DNA of 37,500 bases, from the NCBI GenBank assembly GCA_034096865.1, contig JAWQFJ010026718.1, positions 1 through 37,500 of the forward strand, in the 5' to 3' direction. Source of the stretch: Theodoxus fluviatilis (lineage: Eukaryota > Mollusca > Gastropoda > Cycloneritida > Neritidae). Of this stretch, positions 1 to 8,838 are shown one piece after another. The translations under genes and the position numbers were made by a program. Position 1 is the stretch's first letter, and each line of letters starts with the position of its first letter. Under the pieces are notes generated by a model. The model was given only the letters and a program-made list of their open reading frames with translations, made no database searches and had not been told where the DNA came from.

Positions 1-27
1 ACTCTTCTTTTTATTTTCAGAATCCTC

Positions 28-2108
28 CTATGAGCTTATGAAACCTGCCCTCGGCTGGTCTGCACAGAAACTGTGGGTGTCCTGAGGAGGCGGTTGAGAC
101 AAGAATGAGAAGGTGTCCTGGGAGTCCATCTCTATCCCCTGCTGAACTGTGTCTTTAACAGCTGTATCCACCAAACTACTTGGTCCCAAAGGAAGCCTCA
201 CATCCTCAGCTGGTTGAAAATCTGGATAGAAGAGATTAACAATAGCAGTTACAGTGCACTGCTGTATGCAGTTTTATGTTACTTTACTTAACAGACAGGA
301 AAAGGACATGCAAGGCTAGGCGTGGGGATGTAGGTGATTGCTACAATGACAAGCTCCATTTGATTTATCCCTGCTCAAAATGGACTTACAAGTAATTTAT
401 ATGGTTTTGAGTGCCTGTAGCATGGGGTTTGACACTTTAAAGGTAAACAAGGAAACCAAGAAGAAACAATGACTTCCTTTGGATTCATACCATTAGAGTG
501 CATAATTATGTGAGGACTTAGGGCAGTCACAGGACTTCATGATAATCTAAACCATTAAGTCATCATAACCATCACCACTGTTGGTTCCACTATGGCCCAT
601 CTCCACCTCTCTCCCATCAAACCCCACCTCACCCAGAACTTCCCTGACACATCACCTCTGAGTCTTTTTCACTATTTCTTGGGTTGTCACTCCTCTAACC
701 TCCATGTTCATCACCCCCCAAATCAAACTCTCCTCCTCCTTCCTCCACAAATTTTCAAACCATCTCAACCTGTTTCCTCAGTCTACTTCCCAATGCCTCC
801 AATCCACACCTTGAAGTTCCACCTTCCCATTTCACTCCTGCCATGTACTTCAACACTATGATCACATCTCTCTAATGACCATTCCAATCTCCCAGTGGTT
901 ATTTCTGGCCTGAATAACAGTACTGAGTAAACACTTGAGAAAATGTATCCCATTCATCAATCAGAGACACATTCTTCCATACAAGCAACCCCACCAATTC
1001 TTTTGATTTAGCCATGCTTTGCATGATTCTCTCAAGATTATCTTTGAAATCCAACTTTTTTCCTGCATTAAAAATATATATACAAAAACAACAACCAAAA
1101 AAAACCTGCTGCACCTCCCCCACCACTTCCCCATTTACCCTTACACTATACTCCTCCAACTCTTCCCAATATTTCCTCACCACAAAAACCTGGACATTTG
1201 AAACCAACCTTACCACTTACATTTCTCAACCCAGAATAATGCTTGTGATGCCACATCTCACACCCTAAGCATATTAAATTACTCTCACACCCCTACTATG
1301 ATATCCACAGGGCCATCATAGTTTTCCATTTATTTCCCTCCTTCTTATCACCATAATCTAAGATTTAACCATACTGATCTTCAGGCATCTCTTCTTAAAG
1401 TTCCACACTTTTCCACCACCTCCTCCTTTGTTTTCCCCAATTGATACACATATCTTGTACTAATCAGCATATTATGTGGCTCATTGCCTCTGCATCCATC
1501 ACCAACTTAAAAAGTTAAAGACTGATGGACCAATTGTGGAATCCTGATGCATTGTGCTCCAACATTTATATTGAATTCCCATGTGGTGTTCCTGTTGTCA
1601 CTCTCACCCCAGACCAATTATCAGTACTCCTATACAGAGCCATCACCAACCTGAGTCTCTCTGGCACTTCCTGTCTCCTCAAAACCCATCTATTTGCTTT
1701 CCTGAGTCCCCTCTAAAATATTTTCTATTAATCCAAAACATCATTGCACAGCTTCAGTCTATTACTATATTACTCTTCCATCTGCTTCATTATAACAATT
1801 GCATTTACAGTACATGTACAGCTTCCTCCCTTTAAATGAGTGCAAACAGTTTCTCTGAGAAAAAGATTGTTCATTTGCTTTTGATACTGTGCATATCTAA
1901 TAATACTGTATAACCATCATACACGAAAAAAACAATCATTCAAGTGGCAAGAAACTTCCAACAGAGTGAGGAAACAGTCATCAGAAAAAGAACCCATGTC
2001 AACAAGTGTTTCAGCCCTTACACTTCCTGACAAAAGTCATTCACAAATATTCCTGACAAAAATCATTCACAATAATGTTCCAGTGAGGAATTTGTACTTT
2101 GTGCCTCC

Positions 2109-2157
<49 letters not shown>

Positions 2158-2165
2158 ACACACAC

Positions 2166-2209
<44 letters not shown>

Positions 2210-3038
2210 ACACTGATGATTAAATTGTATATTTACAAGCAAAGCCTCATTCGGGGTGTTTAGGAAAATACTGTCTTGAAGCATAGAACAATGACAATAT
2301 CCTGATTTCCTTCCACAAAATTTGCAATAAAGTTTTGCTTTTTGATTAATTACAAAATGACTTTTGTATGTGTTGTGAAACAATGGTTTCTATCAAATAA
2401 TTATTCTGACAATAGCTTTCAATAGCCATTTGCTTTAGTAAACCATGTCTGCAGCATTTCATGTATGCATAATTTTCCCCTTGTGTACATGATTAAGATA
2501 ATGTCTCTTCAGACTATACATGTACTTACATGTAGATGAAGAGGAGGAAGATTGGTCTGCAGCAGAGGTTGGCATTTCTCTGGTGGCTCCCTCGATCAAC
2601 TGCAAAAGTATAAATAAAGAAATAGACCAGAGAGATTGCATGCTAAATTCATCCTTTGATTGCAAGACAAGAGGACAGAAAATCTACTTCTTGACATAAC
2701 ATAAACCTTTTATATCATTAGTTAACATTACAAATAGTAGGCTACAGGCATGCAACATTAAAACTCAATCTTTCTTTCATCCATCCCACAACTGAGGATT
2801 AAAAGTTCCTCGGCATCACTGATCTAATAATGCATTGTCTAATATGATATAAAAACTGCACCGATCTATAAATGGATCAGTCTGCTAAACTTCAAACAGT
2901 CTGCTCAGCAGTTCGATCAAACAAAGACAGATACTGGACAGATGGACGGACACACAGGCTTAAAAAATTTGGGATCTCTCTTTATATTCATGACAATTAG
3001 CCGTATAGCAATGGAATGTAGGTTAAATCACTTACCAT
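28..3038 (-). CDS. three-exon gene model, small protein of unknown function (88 aa)
   Basis: Three minus-strand segments join with correct splice signals and an open frame. Exon 1 ends at 3036 directly after an ATG (3036-3038) and is followed by the donor GTAAGTG. Exon 2 is 2530-2599, with acceptor TACTTTTGCAG and donor GTAAGTAC, and enters in phase 0. Exon 3 coding is 28-221, entered in phase 1 after a pyrimidine-rich acceptor ending TCTATCCAG, and stops at TAG. Together they make 267 nt, exactly 89 codons with the stop. The product is Ser/Pro/Gln-rich, with a run of six Ser in exon 2 and the motif MDSQDTFSF in exon 3. I see no signal peptide, membrane segment or known domain. The introns are 436 and 2308 bp; extra exons could be hidden in the larger one. 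The family is not recognised. The joins are seen in the sequence; that they are used is inference. Confidence 0.5.
590..1850 (+). repeat. pyrimidine-rich repeat-like stretch in the large intron, possible old non-LTR 3' end
   Basis: The plus strand is strongly C/T-rich. A short frame at 1525-1716 ends with LLKTHLFAFLSPL, which recalls the tail seen at the C-terminus of CR1/L2-type LINE ORF2 proteins. No other reverse transcriptase motif is visible, so this is only a weak assignment. The remainder of 222-2529 looks like ordinary intron apart from the microsatellite at 2107-2214. Confidence 0.2.
2107..2214. repeat. compound (TC)n-(AC)n microsatellite
   Basis: A CT run of about 45 bp passes directly into a CA run of about 60 bp, within the large intron of the minus-strand gene. 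Confidence 0.95.
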
Positions 3039-3180
3039 CAGTCGATACACGAATGATCGAAGTGTGGACTCCAGTAGCTCGTCAAACAGTGTGAAGGTAG
3101 TTAGACCACAGGTTCCGGCCAGAAAGCATTTACTGGCGAGAGTATAACCATAGATTCACGTCACCAGCCCGGAGTGATAG
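3036..3180 (-). other. probable first exon / 5' leader of the minus-strand gene
   Basis: On the minus strand, DNA from about 3180 down to 3036 runs to a consensus donor. Two upstream ATGs in this leader each open short frames that stop before the donor. Only the ATG made by the last three bases stays open into exon 2. The upstream boundary is not known; it is placed by the promoter-like palindrome at 3195-3220. Confidence 0.35.
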
Positions 3181-3194
3181 GAATCTTTTCGCTT

Positions 3195-3220
3195 GTTTAT
3201 ACTAGTATAAACGCACGTGC
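3195..3220. promoter_or_regulatory. palindromic TATA-like site next to an E-box
   Basis: GTTTATACTAGTATAAAC at 3195-3212 is a perfect 18-bp palindrome with a TATA-like core on both strands. It is followed at once by GCACGTGC (3213-3220), a perfect palindromic E-box. It lies just upstream of the minus-strand first exon. A promoter role, possibly in both directions, is inferred. Confidence 0.4.
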
Positions 3221-3786
3221 TCAAGGCAGTTTGCAACCTTATAGACGACGTTCACGCTAAAAGTAGTTCTCTAATGATTTCCTGAAAATCTCATAGATTA
3301 GTTTTATTAGAACACGAAATTTGTGTTTATCTATCGGGATAAATAATTGGAGTGAAATGGAATCGTATCTTTTTACTCTCGATGGTCTTTTGATCATGTT
3401 GAATTTTGATTGGTAAAATCATTGGAATGTGGAGCCGAAGTCACGTGACCAACCTGTATCAGAGATACTATCTCTGTGTTCAGAATGGTGTGGAGACTGT
3501 CGGCGGGGGCAGCTTGATCACCTAGAGCGAGTTGTTTGCTCCGACAATTTGCATGCTTGAATTTGTTGTGTTGGAGTACCTTCCATGTTTTGGGGGGAAG
3601 TGTCGGTTCGGATGATTGACTTATTTTCATTGTTGTTTTATGGTGTGTGGTTTTTTATATTGGCCATTTGCGCGCCGTTATGGGTGCTTTTCAATTTTGA
3701 ATTGTTGAATGGAATTTGCATGGGGTTTGCACTGAAGGGTTGCAGATTAGTTGCGGGGAATTTGGATTACATTGTTAGATTTTGAC
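3221..3786 (+). other. region upstream of gag, no LTR recognised
   Basis: This stretch lies between the putative promoter and the gag ATG. It should hold the 5' LTR and primer-binding site if the element were complete. I find no clear repeat of the 3' LTR start (TGTCACTACTCGG) here and no convincing primer-binding site, so the 5' LTR is lost or highly diverged. Open frames seen here have no recognisable product. Confidence 0.35.
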
Positions 3787-3909
3787 ATGGAAGAGAAGCC
3801 AACCAAGGGAGACCCATTGGTTAGGGTCGACCCATTTTATGTGTACAAAATTGAGGCTGAAAGTCTGGGATTTGAAGGTCTGGAATTGTCTAGATATGTA
3901 CAAGAACAG

Positions 3910-3912
<3 letters not shown>

Positions 3913-3967
<55 letters not shown>

Positions 3968-4190
3968 ACCAGAGAGGCAAGAACGCGAGAAAGAGCGTGA
4001 GCAGGAGAGAGAGCGGGAAGAACGAGAGGCAAGAGCGCGAGAAAGAACGAGAGAGGCAAGAGCGCAGGAAAGAAGAGAGGCAAGAGCGTGAGCAGGAGAG
4101 AGAGCGGGAAGATCGAGAGAGGCAAGAGTGTGACCAGGAGAGAGAGCGCGAAGAACGAGAGAGGCAAGAGCGCGAGAAAGAACGAGGGGC
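3913..4190 (+). repeat. (GA)n microsatellite grading into a minisatellite inside gag
   Basis: About 50 bp of pure GA is followed by an imperfect repeat built on GAGAGGCAAGAGCGCGAGAA-like units. In the gag frame it encodes RE, RQERE and similar units, so the repeat extends the charged helix without breaking the frame until about 4190. Confidence 0.85.
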
Positions 4191-4954
4191 AATTTGAATT
4201 GGAGAAACTGAAAGTGGGCAAGGATGTTGCCACCACTCATTCAACAAAACTTGCGGAAAGACCTAAATTACCGTACGTTGATGACAAAACGGACGAAATG
4301 TATAGTTATCTCTTTCGTTTAGAGAAGTACGCTGGTGCAGTGGGATGGGACAGACGGGATTGGGCTATGCTGCTTCACTCTCTATTGAAAGTTAAAGCTC
4401 TCAACACGTACCATGAGCCATCGTTGCGAGAGTCTCCCTCCTACGACGCGCTCCGCAGAAGGTTACCGGTCTCGATTCCACGCCTTGAGGCCTCAGCAGG
4501 GCGAAAGTATGCTAACCTACTTGAGTCACTTGAGGTATCTCCTGGATAGGTGGATAGACCTGTCGCGGGTCTAGAAAACCTACGTTGGAGTCATCAATCT
4601 CGTTTTGAGAGAGCAGATTCTCGCTTCTTGCTCGACCAGTTTGGTAACTTTTCTGAAGAAGCGAGATTACGGATCTGTGCAAGACTTGGTAGCCGATGCG
4701 CAAAGGTATCGAGAGGCCTTCCCATCTCAGTCAATGTCAGCCCAAAATACAGCTGATGCGTGGTCAGCAGGGTTGCTACACCCGTCGTAGCACCCTCATT
4801 TTCTCGGCCGAACCCCCAAGGGGTGCAGAGGGGTCGAGCAGTTTTTCGTCCAGGACCCCGCAGAGGGCTACGCAGGGTAGGGCGTACGAACACCAAGAGA
4901 TCTCGGCCTCCAAAATGTGTCTCCTCAGAGGGAAAGGCAGATACGGAAGCATAG

Positions 4955-4996
4955 TGTTGGTACTGCGGGGAGTCGGGCCACAAGATACAGACTTGT
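4955..4996 (+). other. CCHC zinc knuckle of Gag
   Basis: The translation CWYCGESGHKIQTC fits CX2CX4HX4C exactly, the nucleic-acid-binding knuckle of retroelement Gag. It is in a different frame from the capsid segment before it. Confidence 0.85.
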
Positions 4997-5164
4997 CCGA
5001 CAAAACCCACTCCTTTCTGCCAGGTTACGGCATCTTGTGTCGTGGTGCCATGTGGAGACTCACGGGAGTTTGTTTCGTCTGGCAGTCGGGATCAGATGCC
5101 TGACCACAGCTTTGCCATGGCGTCGGAGCATGACGTGCCCAGTTCTTTGCAAGTCTGCTCGGGT

Positions 5165-5280
5165 CGGTTGATGGATGGATGGATGGCGTTTTACGGCCTA
5201 TCAGCCTTTGTAGGCTATGTAAGGCCATTAAGCACGACAATCACAGAACAGTTTCGAGTATGGATGGATGGATAGCGTTT
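5165..5280 (-). mobile_element. SINE-like fragment with ATGG repeats at both ends
   Basis: The plus strand reads ATGG repeats, then GTTTTACGGCCTATCAGC, TTTGTAGGCTATGTAAGGCC and a short body, then a second ATGG run. This is the reverse complement of the family 3' module with its CCAT tail. The body stops after about 40 bases, so the 5' part is missing. It interrupts the gag/protease part of the LTR element. Confidence 0.8.
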
Positions 5281-5341
5281 CCCGCAGAAACACACGTAGG
5301 CTGCCGCTACCTATTTTCAGTGCAATATTTTCTCCTTGCAG

Positions 5342-5417
5342 TACAAAACTGGTCAACAGGATGTTGAAGAGTTTGAGAACATTGTGGACCAGCTCTCCTC
5401 GAAAGAGGAGAAACCTG
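5342..5417 (+). CDS. isolated internal exon with consensus splice sites
   Basis: The 76-bp segment is preceded by TTTTCTCCTTGCAG and followed by GTAAGTGC, both near-ideal splice signals. The frame is open (25 codons plus one base, phase 0 in, phase 1 out) and reads YKTGQQDVEEFENIVDQLSS and on to EEKPG, an acidic, clearly protein-like sequence. It lies between the Gag and protease remnants but does not look like either. It may be an exon of a host gene whose intron was invaded by the LTR element, or an exon carried in by it. I do not recognise the protein, and partner exons were not found. Confidence 0.45.
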
Positions 5418-5449
5418 GTAAGTGCTTTTTTAACACAACTTGTGGACTG

Positions 5450-5975
5450 GACACATTGGCAGTGAGCTGGGTCAGTTGAATGGACGTCCGGTTCAGGTTA
5501 CTCTTGACTCAGGGTGCTCGACCGTCGGGGTTCGTCGATCCTTCGGATGAAATAACTGCTTGCGTACTGCGTTGTCGACAGTTCACAGGCGATATTGTCG
5601 AGTTACCAGTCGCCCGGCTCAGATTGGATACTCCAGTTTGTTTTCAAGGGGGAGGTCGATGCTTGCGTCATCGATAATCCCGTATGTGACGTCATTCTGG
5701 GTAGGATTCCGGGAGCTCAGTTCCAATGCACAGAGATAGTAGGGGCGGTTCAGACGAGGGCACAGGCTCAGGCTGAGGTGAAGCCTTTCCGTCCTCTACT
5801 TACGGCAAATTGTCCTGACTTAGACATCACCCCTCAGAAGGTGCAGTCTTTGCAGAGGGCAGATGTTTCTCTTATTCCATGCTTCCAAAAGGCCAAAGAC
5901 CAGCATCAAGAGGAGGGATCTCGAACTATCGTTCTTTCCAGATCAGAGACGGTCTCTTGTACTGACAATTGATTC
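5450..5975 (+). pseudogene. retropepsin-like protease and pol N-terminus of the LTR element
   Basis: The catalytic triad DSG is at 5506-5514 within QVTLDSGCSTVGVRRSF. A frameshift follows near 5540; downstream, the frame at 5595-5760 carries DVILGRIPGAQF, which matches the C-terminal hydrophobic-Gly motif of aspartic proteases of Gypsy elements. The next segment (5740-5975) resembles the linker toward reverse transcriptase. The RT catalytic core (YXDD) is not found anywhere in the window. The protease would cut Gag-Pol in the particle; this copy cannot be active. Confidence 0.7.
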
Positions 5976-6032
5976 ACAAGTCTTATGGCTCAACGAGTTG
6001 TCAATTGGTGGTTCCCGTGGAATTGCGCCAGT

Positions 6033-6046
6033 CAGTGCTTATCGCG
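6033..6046. repeat. target-site duplication, left copy, LINE insertion A
   Basis: CAGTGCTTATCGCG here matches CAGTGCTTATTGCG at 6675-6688 with one difference over 14 bp. Both flank the antisense LINE insertion. Confidence 0.85.
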
Positions 6047-6674
6047 AATGGATGGAGTTTAAGGGCCTATCAGCCTTGTAGGCTATATGAGGCCACAACG
6101 TTAAGAAACACCCATCTTAAAACAAAGTATTAAAACTCTTCACGACAGTGAGGTCTCAAACAGTTCATCTAATTAGTGACATGAAATCAATTAAATCCGA
6201 GTCTCACTGCCCACCAGCCAGCAAACACGAAGACGCATAAAGGGCGATAGGGTAAATTTTCACATCTCAATTTCCCTCGTCACCGCCAAAGCACTGAAGG
6301 ATAGGTGGATGGAGCCCAACGGCTCATCAGCCGTGAAGGCCATTCAAGGCCACAACATACTTTCACTGAATAAAAATGTGCAATTAAAAGATTACCTCAG
6401 AAGAGGTAAGTGGAGAAAAATCGAAAATATAGACATAGTACAACTCATAAACGAGAATAATACTCAGAATCTATCAAAAATGTTATCACAGCTAGATCTT
6501 TAAAAATGTCAGACAGACTGCCCGACCCACTCCGTAGATGAGCAAATCGAGGGCACTCCACCAGAACGTGCCGCATGATAAGCCTGCACTGGCAGGTGCG
6601 GCACTCCGGTGGAGGCTCCGACCGCAACAAATAGGAGTGGGTCAGAACAGAATACCCGATCCGGGAACGGCAGA
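6047..6674 (-). mobile_element. 5'-truncated non-LTR retrotransposon (LINE copy A), 628 bp
   Basis: Read on the minus strand, it begins with the C-terminus of a LINE ORF2. A long 3' UTR follows, and it ends with the stem-loop module and CCAT repeats. It is bracketed by a 14-bp target-site duplication. The 3' UTR holds a second, older version of the end module (about 6305-6360). It inserted antisense into the pol region of the LTR element. Confidence 0.85.
6445..6674 (-). pseudogene. C-terminal fragment of LINE ORF2
   Basis: The minus-strand translation includes LLRSEPPPECRTCQCRLIM followed by RHVLVECPRF. This forms CX2CX7HX4C, the zinc-knuckle-like motif at the end of ORF2 in Jockey/R1-type and related LINEs, just behind an RNase H-like or linker region. 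The frame ends with a stop at 6445. It is truncated at its 5' end by incomplete reverse transcription, which is usual for LINEs. Confidence 0.7.
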
Positions 6675-6688
6675 CAGTGCTTATTGCG
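6675..6688. repeat. target-site duplication, right copy, LINE insertion A
   Basis: See the left copy at 6033-6046. The LTR-element reading resumes directly after it. Confidence 0.85.
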
Positions 6689-6969
6689 GTTCATGACAGT
6701 ACCTTCTCAGGTCATCAAGGAATTCATAGTACCATGAACCGATTGAAACCCTTTTTCTATTGGCATGGGTACCATCGGGATGTGGCGCTCTACTGTCACT
6801 CGTGTGGGGTTGTCAGCGGACTGCTCCAAAAGGGAGGGTAAAGCCCGCCCTTGCAGAAGACTCCATTCGTTGATTCCCCATTTCAAAGGGTGGCCGTGGA
6901 TATCGTGGGCCCATTGACTCTTTCTTCCAGGGGATACAAATATATCCTCACGTTGGTTGATATGGCGAC
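6689..6969 (+). pseudogene. integrase N-terminal domain and start of catalytic core (part 1)
   Basis: An HHCC-type zinc domain is visible (His residues in HDSTFSGHQGIH, Cys residues in YCHSCGV with a frameshift after). The first catalytic Asp follows, within VAVDIVGPLTL (codon 6899-6901), then YKYILTLVDMATRYP. The reading is cut at 6970 by LINE insertion B. Integrase would insert the cDNA in the nucleus. This copy has at least one frameshift and three insertions. Confidence 0.8.
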
Positions 6970-6981
6970 GCGCTATCCGGA
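6970..6981. repeat. target-site duplication, left copy, LINE insertion B
   Basis: GCGCTATCCGGA is repeated exactly at 7514-7525, on the other side of the 532-bp insertion. Confidence 0.95.
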
Positions 6982-7513
6982 TGAATGGATGGATGGATGG
7001 ATGGAGTTTAAGGGCATATCAGCCTTGTAGGCTATGTAAGGCCACAACGTTAAAAAACACTTCCACCATGGTAATTTAACTCTCCGCGACAGCGGAGTAA
7101 AGCACAATTCATTAAACTAGTGATACAAAATCAATAAAGTCTAGTCCCACAGTCCAACAGCCAGCAAAGGCAGTGCATAGCCTTCAAACACGAAAAAAGC
7201 ATAATAACAAAAGGGCAAAATGTCACATCTCGATGTCCTTGACACCGACAATGCATTGAGGGATAAGTGGATGGAGCCCAAGGGCTCATCAGGTTTTAAG
7301 GTCATGCAAGGCCACAACAAACTTTCACTGAATAAAAATGTGCAATTAAAAGATTACCACAGAAGAGGTAAGTAGGGAAATATCGAAAACAATTAAGATA
7401 TAGTACAACTCATATACGAGAATAATACTCAAAAACTAATAAAATTTTTATCACAGCAAGAGGATCTTTAAAAATGTCACACAGACTGCTCGACCCACTC
7501 CGTAGATGAGCAA
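6982..7513 (-). mobile_element. 5'-truncated non-LTR retrotransposon (LINE copy B), 532 bp
   Basis: It is the same family as copy A, aligned along nearly its full length: module with ATGG repeats, about 200 bp of UTR, second internal module near 7267-7320, then the region equivalent to 6361-6545. It is 5'-truncated about 130 bp earlier than copy A. A perfect 12-bp target-site duplication brackets it. It lies antisense to the LTR element and breaks the integrase core. Confidence 0.9.
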
Positions 7514-7525
7514 GCGCTATCCGGA
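7514..7525. repeat. target-site duplication, right copy, LINE insertion B
   Basis: Exact 12-bp match to 6970-6981. Confidence 0.95.
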
Positions 7526-7741
7526 AGCAGTGGCGCTACGCTCAATTGAGACGGAGGCAGTGGCGGAAGCACTGGTATCCATTTTTTCAAGCACAGGGGT
7601 GCCCGAGGAAATGCTCTCAGACTTAGGGTCTCAGTTCACTTCAGACTTCAGCATTGATGAAGCAGGTTGCTCTCCATCTCCCAATTGCATTGCACGCCAT
7701 ATCATGCTCAGACCAATGGCCTTGTGGAGCGTTTTAATGGG
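7516..7741 (+). pseudogene. integrase catalytic core (part 2)
   Basis: The frame resumes with RYPEAVALRSIETEAVAEAL. The second catalytic Asp is at 7620-7622 in MLSDLGSQFTSD; family members usually have SDRGSQFTS, so Leu replaces Arg. After a frameshift the third acidic residue, Glu of LVERFN, is encoded at 7727-7729, about 35 residues on, as expected for a D,D35E core. A SINE-like insertion follows a few codons later. Confidence 0.8.
7731..7741. repeat. target-site duplication, left copy, SINE pair
   Basis: GTTTTAATGGG is repeated exactly at 8106-8116 and flanks 364 bp of SINE-like sequence. Confidence 0.85.
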
Positions 7742-8105
7742 ATGGATGGATGGATGGATGGATGGATGGATGGTGTTTTACGGTCTATCAGCCTTTGAAA
7801 GTTATGTAAGGCCACTAAGCATGAAAATCACTCGAGAAGTTGAGAGTAAACGCAAATCAAGTCACGGTGTTACTAGTTATTCGCCTCTTACGAATCGCGT
7901 AGGGAGACGCGTTGGGCGTTGGGCAGGAAAGCTGCTAGATTCTCTTTTTTGAAGGGAGGTCAGGTGAAGATGGATGGATGTTCTGCGGCCAATTAGCCTG
8001 TGTAGGCTATATAAGGCCAAGCAAGAAAATCACTAGAAGAGTTCCAAGCAAGTGCAATTCAAGTCACGATGCCCCTATTTGTTCGTCTCTTACGAATCGC
8101 GTGGG
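7742..8105 (-). mobile_element. two SINE-like elements in tandem between one target duplication
   Basis: Two antisense copies follow each other. The first (7742 to about 7920) has ATGG repeats, the module with some changes, and the body ending ACGAATCGCGTAGGGAGACG. The second (about 7968-8105) has a shorter ATGG run, the module and the same body up to ACGAATCGCG. Only one 11-bp target duplication surrounds both. Either the second copy went into the first, or a dimer was inserted. Confidence 0.85.
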
Positions 8106-8116
8106 GTTTTAATGGG
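8106..8116. repeat. target-site duplication, right copy, SINE pair
   Basis: Exact 11-bp match to 7731-7741. The integrase frame picks up again from here. Confidence 0.85.
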
Positions 8117-8510
8117 TCCCTTAAGGCCATGCTGAAGAAGCTCATGGACGACAAACCCCCAGATTGGGATAGATATTTGCAGCCAGCTCTGTTTGCCTAT
8201 CGGGAAATTCCCCAAGCCAGCACGGGGTATGCTCCTTTTGAGTTGCTCTTCGGGCGTACTCCGAGAGAGCCCGCCCGGATACTCCATGACTGTTGGGTAA
8301 GAAACGTGTCTCAGGAGCACGTGCAACCGGTTCACCAATATGTGCTAGATTTGAAGCAGACGCTTGCCATGTCGGTACAGCGTGCTCAAGAGGCTCTTGA
8401 GCAGGTGCAAGACAAAAGTGCAGCCTACTACGACCGCAGGGCAAAACCTCGTCAGCTAAAATCGGGCGATCAGGTCCTAGGTTTGCTGCCCACTTCACAC
8501 CACAAGATGT
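8117..8510 (+). pseudogene. integrase C-terminal part (part 3)
   Basis: An open frame continues with SLKAMLKKLMDDKPPDWDRY, then the typical Gypsy stretch FAYREIPQASTGYAPFELLF and GRTPREPARIL, then a helical region and YYDRRAKPRQLKSGDQVL, the start of the small C-terminal barrel. It stops at a SINE-like fragment near 8511. This is the best preserved coding piece of the element (about 130 codons without interruption). Confidence 0.85.
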
Positions 8511-8556
8511 TGATGGATGATGGACAATGTTTTACGGCCCATCAGCCTTTGCAGGC
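8511..8556 (-). mobile_element. short SINE-like 3' module fragment
   Basis: ATGGATGATGG is followed by GTTTTACGGCCCATCAGCC and TTTGCAGGCTT. Only the module remains. It sits exactly at the junction between the integrase end and a displaced RNase H piece. Confidence 0.7.
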
Positions 8557-8805
8557 TTTGATGCCGAGACTCGATATGCCACAATAGAGAAAGAGTGCTT
8601 GGCTATTGTATGGGCTCTGGGAACATTGCTAGTCTATCTGTATGGTAGGACCATCAACCTCTGAAGTACCTCAGTACTATGAAAGTTTCAAACGGTCGGC
8701 TGACGCGTTGGAGTCTTCAGTTGCAGTAGTTCACTAGGGTGCGAGTTATCCCCGGAAAAGAGAATGTAGGTGCGGATTTTCTTAGTCGCGTTGTGTTGTC
8801 GGACT
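8557..8805 (+). pseudogene. RNase H domain fragment, out of normal order
   Basis: The first frame reads ETRYATIEKECLAIVWALG, an RNase H core motif with the conserved Glu. After a deletion and frame change DHQPLKYLSTMK (from 8649) and GADFLSR (8769-8789) follow, the standard end of Gypsy RNase H, then a stop. In Ty3/Gypsy elements RNase H precedes integrase; here it follows it. Most likely the piece belongs to a second copy joined here by recombination, as the SINE module at the junction suggests. Confidence 0.8.
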
Positions 8806-8827
8806 AGAATCTGGATGCTATAGTCCT

Positions 8828-8838
8828 GAGGGGGAGGT
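8828..8838 (+). other. polypurine tract
   Basis: GAGGGGGAGGT lies three bases before TGTCAC, where an LTR should start. This is the expected primer site for plus-strand DNA synthesis in LTR elements. Confidence 0.65.

Larger units (their letters stand above)
3787..5164 (+). pseudogene. Gag-like gene of a Ty3/Gypsy-type LTR retrotransposon, frameshifted
   Basis: It starts at ATG 3787. The N-terminal part (MEEKPTKGDPLV, then a short helix ending SRYVQEQARERE) is typical of metazoan Gypsy Gag. An Arg/Glu-rich region encoded by a GAGA-type repeat (about 3913-4190) follows and should form a long charged helix. After a frameshift near 4190 comes a capsid-like segment (4195-4475, including KLPYVDDKTDEMYSYLFRLE) and then a second capsid segment near 4590-4740 in another frame. 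A CX2CX4HX4C zinc knuckle lies at 4955-4996. At least three frame changes and several stops show it is dead. Its normal role would be particle assembly and RNA packaging in the cytoplasm. An antisense SINE-like insertion ends it near 5165. Confidence 0.75.

Noticed and set aside
899..1216. A 105-codon minus-strand frame
   Set aside because: No motif and no splice sites matching the gene model; it is the complement of the pyrimidine-rich intron repeat.
3390..3786. 5' LTR of the Gypsy-like element
   Set aside because: No similarity to the 3' LTR start was seen and no primer-binding site could be placed.
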